A stretch of DNA of 41,228 bases. It comes from Pseudomonadota bacterium. GTDB lineage: Bacteria > Pseudomonadota > Alphaproteobacteria > Rhodospirillales > 2-02-FULL-58-16. The stretch is from the NCBI GenBank assembly GCA_022572335.1, contig JACZWD010000001.1:1-41228 (forward strand). Direction: 5' to 3'. A model generated the notes under the pieces. That model was not told where the DNA came from. It saw only the letters and a program-made list of their open reading frames with translations, and made no database searches. Positions 15,733 through 23,345 of the stretch are shown here, in pieces. A program made the translations under genes and the position numbers. Positions within the stretch are counted from its first letter, which is position 1. Every line of letters starts with the position of its first letter.

Positions 15733-16312
15733 GGTCTTGCGCCTTCGCCTCCGCCGCGGCGCCGCTGCGGCGCGACACGATCTCGCTGACCTTCTTGCCG
15801 CGCCTGGCCGCCACGGCCCTGGGCGACTTAATGTTGATCAAGGCATTGAAAGTGGCCTTGATCATGTTGTGAGGATTGGCGGAGCCGAGGGACTTGGCGA
15901 CCACGTCCTGCACCCCCATGGTCTCGAACACCGCGCGCATGGGACCGCCGGCGATGATGCCGGTACCCGGAGGCGCGCTGCGCACCACCACCTTGCCGGC
16001 GCCGTACCGGCCCTGCATGTCATGGTGAAGGGTGCGGCCGTCGCGCAAGGGCACGCGGATCATGGTGCGCTTGGCCCGTTCGGTGGCCTTGCGGATGGCC
16101 TCCGGGACCTCGCGCGCCTTGCCGGTACCGAACCCGACGCGCCCGCGTCCGTCCCCGACCACCACCAGCGCGGCGAAGGAAAACCGGCGCCCCCCCTTCA
16201 CCACCTTGGCGACCCGGTTGATGTGGACCAGCTTGTCCAGCAGGTCGGTTTCCTCGCGCCCCGCGCGGTCCCCCTGCCTGCCCTGCCTGGAGTGTGTGGA
16301 TGGTCGTGCCAT
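15722..16312 (-). CDS. rpsE: 30S ribosomal protein S5
   Basis: A 196-residue S5, a protein of the decoding-accuracy region. The N-terminal dsRBD-like domain has VHINRVAKVVKGGRRFSFAA and VVGDGRGRVGFGTGKAREVP; the C-terminal domain has APPGTGIIAGGPMRAVFE. A short Ala/Glu tail extends the end. It lies 21 bases after rplR and overlaps rpmD by 11 bases. Confidence 0.98.
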   Translation of the reverse strand: MARPSTHSRQGRQGDRAGREETDLLDKLVHINRVAKVVKGGRRFSFAALVVVGDGRGRVGFGTGKAREVPEAIRKATERAKRTMIRVPLRDGRTLHHDMQGRYGAGKVVVRSAPPGTGIIAGGPMRAVFETMGVQDVVAKSLGSANPHNMIKATFNALINIKSPRAVAARRGKKVSEIVSRRSGAAAEAKAQDHDR

Positions 16313-16333
16313 AAATGAGCGCTCCTCGGCTCG

Positions 16334-16696
16334 CTAAAACGAAAGGCCGCCTTCACGGGCCGCCGCGGCCAGGGCCTTGAGCCGGCCATGGAATTTGTAG
16401 CCGCCGCGGTCGAAGACCACGTTCTTGACGCCCGCGGCCAGCGCCCGCTCGGCGATCAGCTTGCCCACTTCGGCGGCCGACTTCACGTCGGCGCCGGTGC
16501 TGAGCTTGCCCTTGAGCGACTTTTCCAGACTGGACGCCGCCGCCAGCGTGACGCCACGGCGGTCGTCGATGACCTGGGCGTAAATGTGCTTGGACGAGCG
16601 GAACACCGACAACCGCAAACGGTCGCCCAGCCGCCGCCTGAGCTTGTCGCGGGTGCGCCGCACGCGGCGCGTAAAGAGCTGCTTCGTCTTCGCCAT
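16334..16696 (-). CDS. rplR: 50S ribosomal protein L18
   Basis: A 120-residue L18, a 5S rRNA-binding protein of the central protuberance. RRVRRTRDKLRRRLGDRLRL, SVFRSSKHIYAQVIDD and the closing FDRGGYKFHGRLKALAAAAR are diagnostic. It starts three bases after the rplF stop. Confidence 0.98.
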   Translation of the reverse strand: MAKTKQLFTRRVRRTRDKLRRRLGDRLRLSVFRSSKHIYAQVIDDRRGVTLAAASSLEKSLKGKLSTGADVKSAAEVGKLIAERALAAGVKNVVFDRGGYKFHGRLKALAAAAREGGLSF

Positions 16697-16699
16697 GGT

Positions 16700-17233
16700 C
16701 TATTTCTTCTTGCCTTCCTTGCGCAGTATGTATTCGTCGGCGTACTTGATGCCCTTGCCCTTGTAGGGTTCCGGCGGCCTGAACGCGCGGATCTCGGCGG
16801 CGGTCTGTCCGACGCGCTGCTTGTCCGCGCCGCTGACCGAGATATGGGTCTGGTCCGGGCACTGGACGGTGATGCCTTCGGGGATCGGGTAGTGCACCTC
16901 GTGGCTGAATCCGACTTGCAACACCAGATCCTTGCCCTCGATCCGGGCGCGGTATCCGACGCCGTTGATCTCCAGGCTGCGGGTGAAGCCCTCGGCGACG
17001 CCGGTGACCAGGTTGTTGACGACGCTGCGCGCCGTGCCCCACATCTGTTGGGCGCGGTCGCTGTCGTCCCGGGGCCGGACCACGATCTGGTCGCCGTCGC
17101 GCTTCACCTCCACCTCTTCCATCAGCGTCACGTGAAGCTCGCCGAGCTTGCCCCTAGCGGTGACCTGGCGGCCGGAGATCTCCACCGTGACGCCGTCGGG
17201 AATGGGGACCGGATGCTTGCCGATGCGGGACAT
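16700..17233 (-). CDS. rplF: 50S ribosomal protein L6
   Basis: A 177-residue L6 at the base of the L7/L12 stalk, near the elongation factor site. MSRIGKHPVPIPDGVTVEI and the C-terminal FRPPEPYKGKGIKYADEYIL region with a Lys-rich end are diagnostic. Two tandem L6 folds are expected. Nine bases separate it from rpsH. Confidence 0.98.
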   Translation of the reverse strand: MSRIGKHPVPIPDGVTVEISGRQVTARGKLGELHVTLMEEVEVKRDGDQIVVRPRDDSDRAQQMWGTARSVVNNLVTGVAEGFTRSLEINGVGYRARIEGKDLVLQVGFSHEVHYPIPEGITVQCPDQTHISVSGADKQRVGQTAAEIRAFRPPEPYKGKGIKYADEYILRKEGKKK

Positions 17234-17242
17234 GGCGGCGCC

Positions 17243-17635
17243 CTAAAACACCTGGCACAGCACTTCGCCACCGACGTTGGCGGCGCGCGCCTCGCTATCC
17301 GACAGCACGCCACGCGGCGTGGACAGAATCGAGATGCCAAGGCCGTCGTACATGCGCGACAGGTCCTTGATCTTGGAATAGACCCGGCGGCCGGGGGTGG
17401 AGACGCGGTTGATCTCGCGGATGACCGGGTCGCCTTCGTGATATTTGAGCTCGATCTTGAGCTCGTTCAGCCCCGGTCGAAGCTCGTACTGCGAATATCC
17501 CCGGATGAACCCTTCCCGTTTGAGGACCTCGAGCACGCCGCTGCGCAGCTTGGACGCCGGCGCGGTAACACTGCTTTTCCGCGCGCGCTGACCATTGCGG
17601 ATACGGGTCAGCATGTCACTCAAGGGATCGGACAT
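17243..17635 (-). CDS. rpsH: 30S ribosomal protein S8
   Basis: A 130-residue S8, a primary 16S rRNA-binding protein and, in E. coli, the translational repressor of the spc operon. MSDPLSDMLTRIRNGQRA and the C-terminal LSTPRGVLSDSEARAANVGG are diagnostic. The frame is open to 17701, but the ATG at 17635 is the family start. It lies 19 bases after rpsN. Confidence 0.98.
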   Translation of the reverse strand: MSDPLSDMLTRIRNGQRARKSSVTAPASKLRSGVLEVLKREGFIRGYSQYELRPGLNELKIELKYHEGDPVIREINRVSTPGRRVYSKIKDLSRMYDGLGISILSTPRGVLSDSEARAANVGGEVLCQVF

Positions 17636-17654
17636 CGTCACTGTGTTTTCTCCC

Positions 17655-17960
17655 TTACCAGCTTGACTTGACCATGCCCGGGATCTGGCCCCGGGACGCA
17701 AGCTCGCGCAGCGCGATACGCGACAGGCGGAACTTGCGGTAATTGCCGCGCGGGCGGCCGGTGATCTCGCAGCGCAGGCGCACCCGCACGGGCGAGGAGT
17801 TGCGCGGCAGCACGGCCAGCTTCATGCGCGCGCTGAAGTGCTCTTCCGGCGACAGCAAGGGATCCTTTGCCATCGCCTTCAGCGCGGCCCGCTTGGCGGC
17901 ATACTTCTTGACCAGCCGCATGCGCTTCTTGTTCCTTTCGATGACGCTTTTCTTGGCCAT
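17655..17960 (-). CDS. rpsN: 30S ribosomal protein S14, zinc-free type
   Basis: A 101-residue S14 of the small-subunit head. It begins MAKKSVIERNKKRMRLVKKY and carries RCEITGRPRGNYRKFRLSRI; the CxxC zinc motif of the short S14 type is absent. A strong AGGAGG ribosome site lies just upstream of ATG 17960. Confidence 0.98.
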   Translation of the reverse strand: MAKKSVIERNKKRMRLVKKYAAKRAALKAMAKDPLLSPEEHFSARMKLAVLPRNSSPVRVRLRCEITGRPRGNYRKFRLSRIALRELASRGQIPGMVKSSW

Positions 17961-17982
17961 TTGGCTTTCCTCCTGAGGCCCA

Positions 17983-18522
17983 TTAACCGGGGAAGGGCAT
18001 GTCGAACGCCTTGAGCAAGGCCTTCGCCTCGGTGTCGGTGGGCGCGGTGGTACAGATCACGATGTCCATGCCCCGAATCTGGTCCACCTTGTCGTAGTCG
18101 ATCTCCGGAAAGATGATCTGCTCGCGCAATCCCAGGGCGAAATTGCCGCACCCGTCGAAGCTTTTGGCGGACAGCCCGCGAAAGTCACGGACCCGCGGCA
18201 GCGCCACGGTGATGAGGCGGTCCAGGAACTCGTACATGCGGGTCCGGCGCAGGGTGACTTTGCAGCCGACGATCATGCCGGCGCGAAGTTTGAACGTGGC
18301 GATGGACTTCTTGGCCTTGGTGATCACCGGCCGTTGCCCGGTGATCAGGGCCAATTCCTTGGCCGCGCTATCGATCTTCTTGCGATCCTGGGACGCCTCG
18401 CCAACCCCCATGTTGACGATGATCTTCTCCAGCTTCGGCACGCGCATGGGATTCTGGTAGCCGAACTCGCTGACCAGCTTCGGTACGACCGTTTTTTCGT
18501 AGTATTCGTGCAAGCGTGCCAT
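17983..18522 (-). CDS. rplE: 50S ribosomal protein L5
   Basis: A 179-residue L5 that binds 5S rRNA and contacts the P-site tRNA. NPMRVPKLEKIIVNMGVGEA, GQRPVITKAKKSIATFKLR and the RDFRGLSAKSFDGCGNFALG segment are diagnostic. The ATG at 18522 (MARLHEYYEKTV) is chosen over the longer open frame to 18573. It is 16 bases after rplX. Confidence 0.98.
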   Translation of the reverse strand: MARLHEYYEKTVVPKLVSEFGYQNPMRVPKLEKIIVNMGVGEASQDRKKIDSAAKELALITGQRPVITKAKKSIATFKLRAGMIVGCKVTLRRTRMYEFLDRLITVALPRVRDFRGLSAKSFDGCGNFALGLREQIIFPEIDYDKVDQIRGMDIVICTTAPTDTEAKALLKAFDMPFPG

Positions 18523-18538
18523 GGGCCGTGGACCTGTT

Positions 18539-18862
18539 TTACGTGTCGATGACTTCGCCGGACCGCTTCGCATAGCGGACCTTGCGGCCGTCTTCGAGGA
18601 ATTTGTAGCCGACGCGGGTGGCCAGGCTGGTCTTGGGATCGATGTGGGCCACGTTGGAGATGTGGATGGACGCCTCTTTCTCCACGATCCCCCCCCCCGA
18701 CGTCTGGCTTGGCCGGGTGTGGCGCTTGACCATATTCACGCCCTGGACGACAACCCGTTCCCGCTTGGTAATCACACGCAGAATCTCGCCCGTTTTGCCC
18801 TTGTCCCTGCCGGTCTGCACGATGACCCGGTCGCCCTTCCTGACTTTCCGCCTGCCCGCCAT
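18539..18862 (-). CDS. rplX: 50S ribosomal protein L24
   Basis: A 107-residue L24, an assembly-initiator protein near the exit tunnel, with an N-terminal KOW motif (VRKGDRVIVQTGRDKGKTGE) and the VNMVKRHTRPSQ segment. Its ATG overlaps the rplN stop by one base (TGATG). The codons for the SGGGIV stretch contain a run of ten G on the coding strand (18698–18689), unusual in an essential gene. The frame open to 19252 upstream is a shadow of rplN. Confidence 0.97.
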   Translation of the reverse strand: MAGRRKVRKGDRVIVQTGRDKGKTGEILRVITKRERVVVQGVNMVKRHTRPSQTSGGGIVEKEASIHISNVAHIDPKTSLATRVGYKFLEDGRKVRYAKRSGEVIDT

Positions 18863-19230
18863 CACAGCACCTCGGGGGCAAGGGAAATGATCTTCATGTA
18901 CCGCTTCGCCCGCAACTCGCGGGTCACGGGACCGAAGATGCGGGTTCCGATGGGCTCGCCCTGCTTGTCGATGAGCACCGCCGCGTTCTTGTCGAAGCGG
19001 ATGGCCGAGCCGTCGGAACGGCGGATATCCTTGGCTGTGCGCACGATCACCGCCCGCACGATCTCCCCCTTCTTGACCCGTCCCCGCGGAATCGCCTCCT
19101 TGACCGAGACGACGATCACGTCGCCCACGGATGCGTATCGGCGCTTGGACCCCCCCAGCACCTTGATACACTGCACCCGGCGCGCCCCCGAGTTGTCGGC
19201 GACGTACAAGTTGGTTTCCGCCTGGATCAT
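18862..19230 (-). CDS. rplN: 50S ribosomal protein L14
   Basis: A 122-residue L14 at the subunit interface. MIQAETNLYVADNSGARRVQ, the IKVLGGSKRRYASVGD signature and the C-terminal RELRAKRYMKIISLAPEVL are standard. It overlaps rplX by one base. Confidence 0.98.
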   Translation of the reverse strand: MIQAETNLYVADNSGARRVQCIKVLGGSKRRYASVGDVIVVSVKEAIPRGRVKKGEIVRAVIVRTAKDIRRSDGSAIRFDKNAAVLIDKQGEPIGTRIFGPVTRELRAKRYMKIISLAPEVL

Positions 19231-19259
19231 GGTCTTCGTTCCGTCCCTTCAAGGCGCGG

Positions 19260-19496
19260 TCAGCCGCCTTCGGGCACGACCTCCCAATGTTTGATCTTCG
19301 ACCGCGGCCGGCATTCCCGGATATTCACCACGTCGCCCACCTTGACCGCGTTGGTTTCGTCGTGGGCGGCGTACTTCTTGGAGCGACGGATGAACTTCTT
19401 GTACAGCGGGTGCATGATCCGGCGCTCCACCCTGACCACCACGGTCTTGTCCGGCTTGTCGCTGACGCAGACCCCTTGCAGTACTCGCCTCGGCAT
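19260..19496 (-). CDS. rpsQ: 30S ribosomal protein S17
   Basis: A 78-residue S17, a 16S rRNA-binding OB-fold protein. MPRRVLQGVCVSDKPDKTVV, RIMHPLYKKFIRRSKKYAAH and GDVVNIRECRPRSKIKHWEV are diagnostic. It lies between rpmC and rplN as usual. Confidence 0.98.
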   Translation of the reverse strand: MPRRVLQGVCVSDKPDKTVVVRVERRIMHPLYKKFIRRSKKYAAHDETNAVKVGDVVNIRECRPRSKIKHWEVVPEGG

Positions 19497-19513
19497 GCCT
19501 TCAGTCCCTTTCC

Positions 19514-19723
19514 TTAAGACCCGGCCGGGGACGCGGCCCGGCCGCGCTCGCCCCGGATGGTCTTGATGCGCGCGATGTCGCGGGACACCTGGCCCACGCG
19601 GGCGGTGTTCTCCAGCTGGCCGCTCGCCGCCTGGAAGCGCAGGTTGAAGGCCTCCTTCCTGAGGTCGAGGAGCTGATCCTTCAGCTCGTCATCGCTCTTG
19701 GCCCGCAGGTCCGCCGCTTTCAT
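19514..19723 (-). CDS. rpmC: 50S ribosomal protein L29
   Basis: A 69-residue two-helix protein at the exit tunnel. MKAADLRAKSDDELKDQLLD, LRKEAFNLRFQAASGQLENT and RDIARIKTIRGER are typical. The ATG 19723 follows the rplP stop by four bases; the longer open frame to 19810 is a shadow of rplP. Confidence 0.97.
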   Translation of the reverse strand: MKAADLRAKSDDELKDQLLDLRKEAFNLRFQAASGQLENTARVGQVSRDIARIKTIRGERGRAASPAGS

Positions 19724-19727
19724 GGCT

Positions 19728-20147
19728 TCACTCCTCTTCGCTCCAGCGCGCGATGAAGCGCGTCCGCAGCGGCAGCTTGGCGGCCCCCAGCTCGAACGCC
19801 CGCCTGGCAATTTTCCGCGACACCCCGTCGACTTCGAACATGATGCGGCCCGGCTTCACGCGGCAGGCCCAGAATTCGGGCGATCCCTTGCCCTTTCCCT
19901 GCCGCACCTCGGCCGGCTTCTGGGTCACCGGCAGGTCCGGATAGATGCGTATCCACACCCGCCCGGAACGTTTCATGTGCCGGGTTATGGCCCGCCGGGC
20001 GGCCTCGATCTGGCGCGCCGTGACCCGTTCGGGGGACGTCGCCTTGAGGCCGTATGCGCCGAAGTTGAGCTTGGTGCCGCCCTTGGCTTGACCGTGGATA
20101 CGCCCTTTGTGCGCCTTGCGGTACTTGGTTCGTTTGGGACTGAGCAT
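19728..20147 (-). CDS. rplP: 50S ribosomal protein L16
   Basis: A 139-residue L16 near the peptidyl-transferase centre and the A-site tRNA elbow. MLSPKRTKYRKAHKGRIHG, RRAITRHMKRSGRVWIRIYP and the GKGKGSPEFWACRVKPGRIM segment are diagnostic. Length is normal. Confidence 0.98.
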   Translation of the reverse strand: MLSPKRTKYRKAHKGRIHGQAKGGTKLNFGAYGLKATSPERVTARQIEAARRAITRHMKRSGRVWIRIYPDLPVTQKPAEVRQGKGKGSPEFWACRVKPGRIMFEVDGVSRKIARRAFELGAAKLPLRTRFIARWSEEE

Positions 20148-20184
20148 CGTATTCCTGTTTTCCGCTGGTCACACGCGTCCGCCG

Positions 20185-20862
20185 CTAGCGCGTCGGCTGC
20201 TGTTCGATGGCCTGCTTGTCCATGGCCATCGGGTCGTGGGCCATGACCTCGCCCTTGAAAATCCACACCTTGACCCCGCAGATGCCGTACGTGGTTTTGG
20301 CCGCGGCGCTGCCGTAGTCCACGTGGGCCCGCATGGTGTGCAGGGGCACCCGGCCTTCGCGGTACCAAACGGCGCGGGCGATCTCGGCGCCGCCCAGGCG
20401 GCCCCCGCAGTTGATGCGGATGCCAAGCGCGCCGAGACGCATGGCCGACTGGACGGAGCGCTTCATGGCGCGGCGTATGGAGACCCGCCGTTCCATCTGC
20501 TGGGCGATGTTCTCGGCCACCAGCTGGGCCTCGATTTCGGGCTTGCGGATCTCGACGATGTTCACGTGCACCTCGGAACCCGTGATCTTCCCGATATCGG
20601 TGCGCAGCCTCTCGATGTCGGCGCCCTTCTTGCCGATCACCACCCCGGGCCGGGCCGTGTGGATGGTGATCCGGGCCTTCTTGGCGGGACGCTCGATGAC
20701 GATGCGCGAGACGCCGGCCTGGGCCAGGCGCTCACGGAGGAAATCGCGGATTTTGAGATCCTCATGGAGAAGATCGGCGTAGCCGTCCGCGGCGTACCAC
20801 CGGGAATCCCAGGTGCGGTTGATCCCCAGCCGGAACCCGATGGGATTGACCTTTTGCCCCAT
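20185..20862 (-). CDS. rpsC: 30S ribosomal protein S3
   Basis: A 225-residue S3 of the mRNA entry channel. MGQKVNPIGFRLGINRTWDS, the KH-domain loop VVIGKKGADIERLR, and the C-terminal IARAVWYREGRVPLHTMRAH segment are diagnostic. Its own ATG (20862) follows a strong GGAGGAGGAGGAG site by seven bases, so free S3 can be made. However, the upstream rplV frame runs without a stop straight through this ATG, in the same frame, so an L22–S3 fusion would also be made as the sequence stands. Confidence 0.96.
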   Translation of the reverse strand: MGQKVNPIGFRLGINRTWDSRWYAADGYADLLHEDLKIRDFLRERLAQAGVSRIVIERPAKKARITIHTARPGVVIGKKGADIERLRTDIGKITGSEVHVNIVEIRKPEIEAQLVAENIAQQMERRVSIRRAMKRSVQSAMRLGALGIRINCGGRLGGAEIARAVWYREGRVPLHTMRAHVDYGSAAAKTTYGICGVKVWIFKGEVMAHDPMAMDKQAIEQQPTR

Positions 20863-21249
20863 TATGCGCTCTCCTCCTCCTCCGGCCTCGCGGACCACCA
20901 GCCTGAGATTGCTGAACGGCTTGTGGATCCGCCCGGCGCGGCCCCGGGCACGGGGACGCCACCGCTTCATGACCAGGCTGCGGCCGACCGAAGCCTCGGC
21001 CACGTAGAGCCGGTCCACATCCAACTGATGGTTGTTCTCGGCGTTGGCAATGGCCGATTCCAACACCTTTCTCACATCCGCGGCGATGCGCCGCCTGGAG
21101 AACTCGAGCTCGGCCAGCGCCGACTCGCACGGCATGCCGCGGATGGCGCCGGCGATCAGGTTGAGCTTCTGCGCGCTGACGCGCAGGCGCTTGGCGAACG
21201 CCATCGCTTCGTTGTCGGCCAGTCGCCGCGGGGCGGAGGATTTGCCCAT
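20862..21249 (-). CDS. rplV: 50S ribosomal protein L22, stop lost by apparent frameshift
   Basis: L22 lines the nascent-peptide tunnel. The N-terminal SAPRRLADNEAMAFAKRLR, NLIAGAIRGM, ESAIANAENNHQLDVD and MKRWRPRARGRAGRI segments are normal. After LRLVVREA the frame reads GGGGERI and enters S3 in frame, giving one 354-residue frame (21249–20185). Deleting one G at the GG doublet (plus-strand 20882–20883) would instead give REAEEEESA, then TAA overlapping the S3 ATG (TAATG), a 128-residue L22 of standard form. Either the base is an error, or the organism carries a true fusion or uses +1 frameshifting. The end I give is the inferred canonical stop. Confidence 0.9.
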
Positions 21250-21251
21250 GG

Positions 21252-21530
21252 TCAGGTCCTTTTCGCCCTCTTGTCGGCGGAATGGCCGAAATACGTGCGG
21301 GTCGGCGAGAACTCACCCAGCTTGTGGCCGATCATGTCCTCGGTCACCAGCACGGGGATGAACTTGCGGCCGTTGTAGACGCCGAAGGTCAGGCCCACGA
21401 ACTGGGGCAGGATGGTGGAGCGCCGGGACCATGTCTTGATGATCTCGCTGCGCGCCGAGGCGCGCGCGTTCTCCGCCTTCTTGAGAAGGTAGCCATCGAC
21501 GAACGGACCTTTCCACACGGAACGCGCCAC
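21252..21530 (-). CDS. rpsS: 30S ribosomal protein S19
   Basis: A 92-residue S19 of the small-subunit head. MARSVWKGPFVDGYLLKKAE, TWSRRSTILPQFVGLTFGVY and GHKLGEFSPTRTYFGH are diagnostic. It lies between rplB and rplV with only 2–12 bases on each side. Confidence 0.98.
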   Translation of the reverse strand: MARSVWKGPFVDGYLLKKAENARASARSEIIKTWSRRSTILPQFVGLTFGVYNGRKFIPVLVTEDMIGHKLGEFSPTRTYFGHSADKRAKRT

Positions 21531-21542
21531 GCCGCCTCTCCT

Positions 21543-22373
21543 TTACTTCTTGCTGCGACGGCGGCGCATGATCAGCCTGTCCGTCTTCTTGTTTCTGCGG
21601 GTTCGTTTGCCCTTGGTCGGCTTGCCCCACGGGGTCACCGGATGGCGGCCGCCCGAGCTTCGCCCCTCGCCGCCCCCGTGGGGGTGGTCGATGGGGTTCA
21701 TGGCGACGCCGCGCACCGACGGGCGCTTGCCCAGCCAACGATTGCGGCCCGCTTTGCCCAGTTTGATGTTCTTCTGGTCGGCGTTGGAGACGGCGCCGAT
21801 CGTGGCCATGCATTCGGCCCGCACCATGCGCAGCTCCCCCGAGCTGAGACGAAGCTGGGCGTATCCCTGGTCCTTGCCGATGAGCTGCACGTAGGTGCCG
21901 GCGGAGCGGGCGATCTGGCCGCCCTTGCCCACCTTCATCTCGACGTTGTGAATGATGGTGCCGACGGGAATGTTCTGCATGGGCATGGCATTGCCGGGCC
22001 GGATGTCCGCTGTCTCCGCGGCAACGACCTTGTCCCCGGGAAGCAGGCGCTGGGGTGCCAGGATGTAGGCCATCTCGCCGTCCTCATAGCGGACGAGGGC
22101 GATGAAGGCGGTGCGGTTGGGGTCGTATTCCAGCCGTTCGACGGTGGCCGGCATGTCGAATTTCCGGCGCTTGAAGTCGATGATGCGGTAGCGCCGCTTG
22201 TGCCCGCCGCCGCGCCGCCGCGCGGTCATGCGGCCGGTGTTGTTGCGGCCGCCCTTCTTGCGCAGGCCTTCGGTCAGGGACTTCTCGGGCTTGCCTTTCC
22301 ACAGGCCAGAGCGGTCCACGAGGACCAGGCCGCGGCGTCCCGGCGTCGTCGGATTGAACTGCTTCAGTGCCAT
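21543..22373 (-). CDS. rplB: 50S ribosomal protein L2
   Basis: A 276-residue L2, a core protein needed for subunit association and peptidyl transfer. GLVLVDRSGLWKGKPEKSL, the GRMTARRRGGGHKRRYR region, and the C-terminal loop RGVAMNPIDHPHGGGEGRSS with the functionally important histidine are present. Length is standard. Confidence 0.98.
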   Translation of the reverse strand: MALKQFNPTTPGRRGLVLVDRSGLWKGKPEKSLTEGLRKKGGRNNTGRMTARRRGGGHKRRYRIIDFKRRKFDMPATVERLEYDPNRTAFIALVRYEDGEMAYILAPQRLLPGDKVVAAETADIRPGNAMPMQNIPVGTIIHNVEMKVGKGGQIARSAGTYVQLIGKDQGYAQLRLSSGELRMVRAECMATIGAVSNADQKNIKLGKAGRNRWLGKRPSVRGVAMNPIDHPHGGGEGRSSGGRHPVTPWGKPTKGKRTRRNKKTDRLIMRRRRSKK

Positions 22374-22384
22374 GGCCGCCTTAC

Positions 22385-22723
22385 CTACACCCCCGTCGTG
22401 ATGTCGATCGAGTGGCCCTCGGCCAGGGTGACGATGGCCTTCTTGGTGTCCACCCGCTTGCCGACCTGGCCGCGGAACATTTTCACCTTGCCCCGTTGGC
22501 GCAGGGTGTTCACGGCCTTGACCTTGACCTTGAACAGGTCCTCGATCGCCGCCTTGATCTCGGGCTTGGAGGCGTCCAGCGGCACCCGGAAGCTGACCTG
22601 GTTGAATTCCGAAAGCAGCGTCGCCTTCTCCGTCACCACGGGTGCGCGGACGATTTCGTACATGCGCTCCTTGCTCACACGCGTCTTGCCGGGGCGGGCG
22701 GCCTTGGCCCGGGCGGCGCTCAT
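22385..22723 (-). CDS. rplW: 50S ribosomal protein L23
   Basis: A 112-residue L23 at the tunnel exit, docking site for trigger factor and SRP. RVSKERMYEIVRAPVVTEKA, FRVPLDASKPEIKAAIEDLF and KVKAVNTLRQRGKVKMFRG are typical. The first 15 or so residues (Ala/Arg/Lys-rich) are an N-terminal extension. Its ATG overlaps the rplD stop by four bases. Confidence 0.97.
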   Translation of the reverse strand: MSAARAKAARPGKTRVSKERMYEIVRAPVVTEKATLLSEFNQVSFRVPLDASKPEIKAAIEDLFKVKVKAVNTLRQRGKVKMFRGQVGKRVDTKKAIVTLAEGHSIDITTGV

Positions 22724-23340
22724 TTCAGCCGCTCCACAAGCTTGCCGACCGCGTCCCTGGTCAACACCAGGGTATCGCTGCGCAGGATGTCGTACACGTT
22801 GGCCCCCGGGCTGGGCAGCAGGTCCAGGCCGACGATGTTGGCGGCGGCGCGGGCGAAGTTCCCGTCCACCTCGGCGCCGTCGATGATGAGGACGGAGGTC
22901 CAGCCCAGCTTTTCCATCCGCTTCGCCAGATCCGCGGTCTTCGGTTTTTCGAGCTTGGCGGAGTCGAGGACCACCAGCTTGCCGTCCGCCTGCTTGGCCG
23001 ACAGCGCCGTCTTGAGGGCCAGCCGGCGCACCTTCTTGGGCAGACCGTGGGCATGGCTGCGCACCACCGGGCCGAAGACCACGCCGCCGCCGCGATGCTG
23101 GGGCGCCCGCGCCGTCCCCTGCCGCGCCCGGCCGGTCCCCTTCTGCCGGAAGGGTTTGCGGGTGCTGCCGCTGACCTCGCCGTGGGTCTTGGTCTTGCGG
23201 GTTCCGGCGCGGCGCTTGGCGAGTTGCCAGTTGACGGCGCGGGTCAGGATATCGGCGCGGACCGGCACGCCGAACACCGACTCATCCAGGTCGATCTTGC
23301 CCACCGTCTTGTTCTCGAGGCTGATGACGTCGCACCGCAT
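22720..23340 (-). CDS. rplD: 50S ribosomal protein L4
   Basis: A 206-residue L4 that lines the exit tunnel and, in E. coli, represses the S10 operon. The tunnel loop is visible in TKTHGEVSGSTRKPFRQKGT and RARQGTARAPQHRGGGVVFG. The globular part includes LVLTRDAVGKLVERLK at the end. It follows rplC by five bases. Confidence 0.98.
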   Translation of the reverse strand: MRCDVISLENKTVGKIDLDESVFGVPVRADILTRAVNWQLAKRRAGTRKTKTHGEVSGSTRKPFRQKGTGRARQGTARAPQHRGGGVVFGPVVRSHAHGLPKKVRRLALKTALSAKQADGKLVVLDSAKLEKPKTADLAKRMEKLGWTSVLIIDGAEVDGNFARAAANIVGLDLLPSPGANVYDILRSDTLVLTRDAVGKLVERLK

Positions 23341-23345
23341 GGCGT

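Noticed and set aside
18539..19252. Apparent long protein ending in L24
   Set aside because: The upstream part is rplN in another frame; L24 starts at 18862. Unlike L22–S3, both halves are not genuine coding frames.
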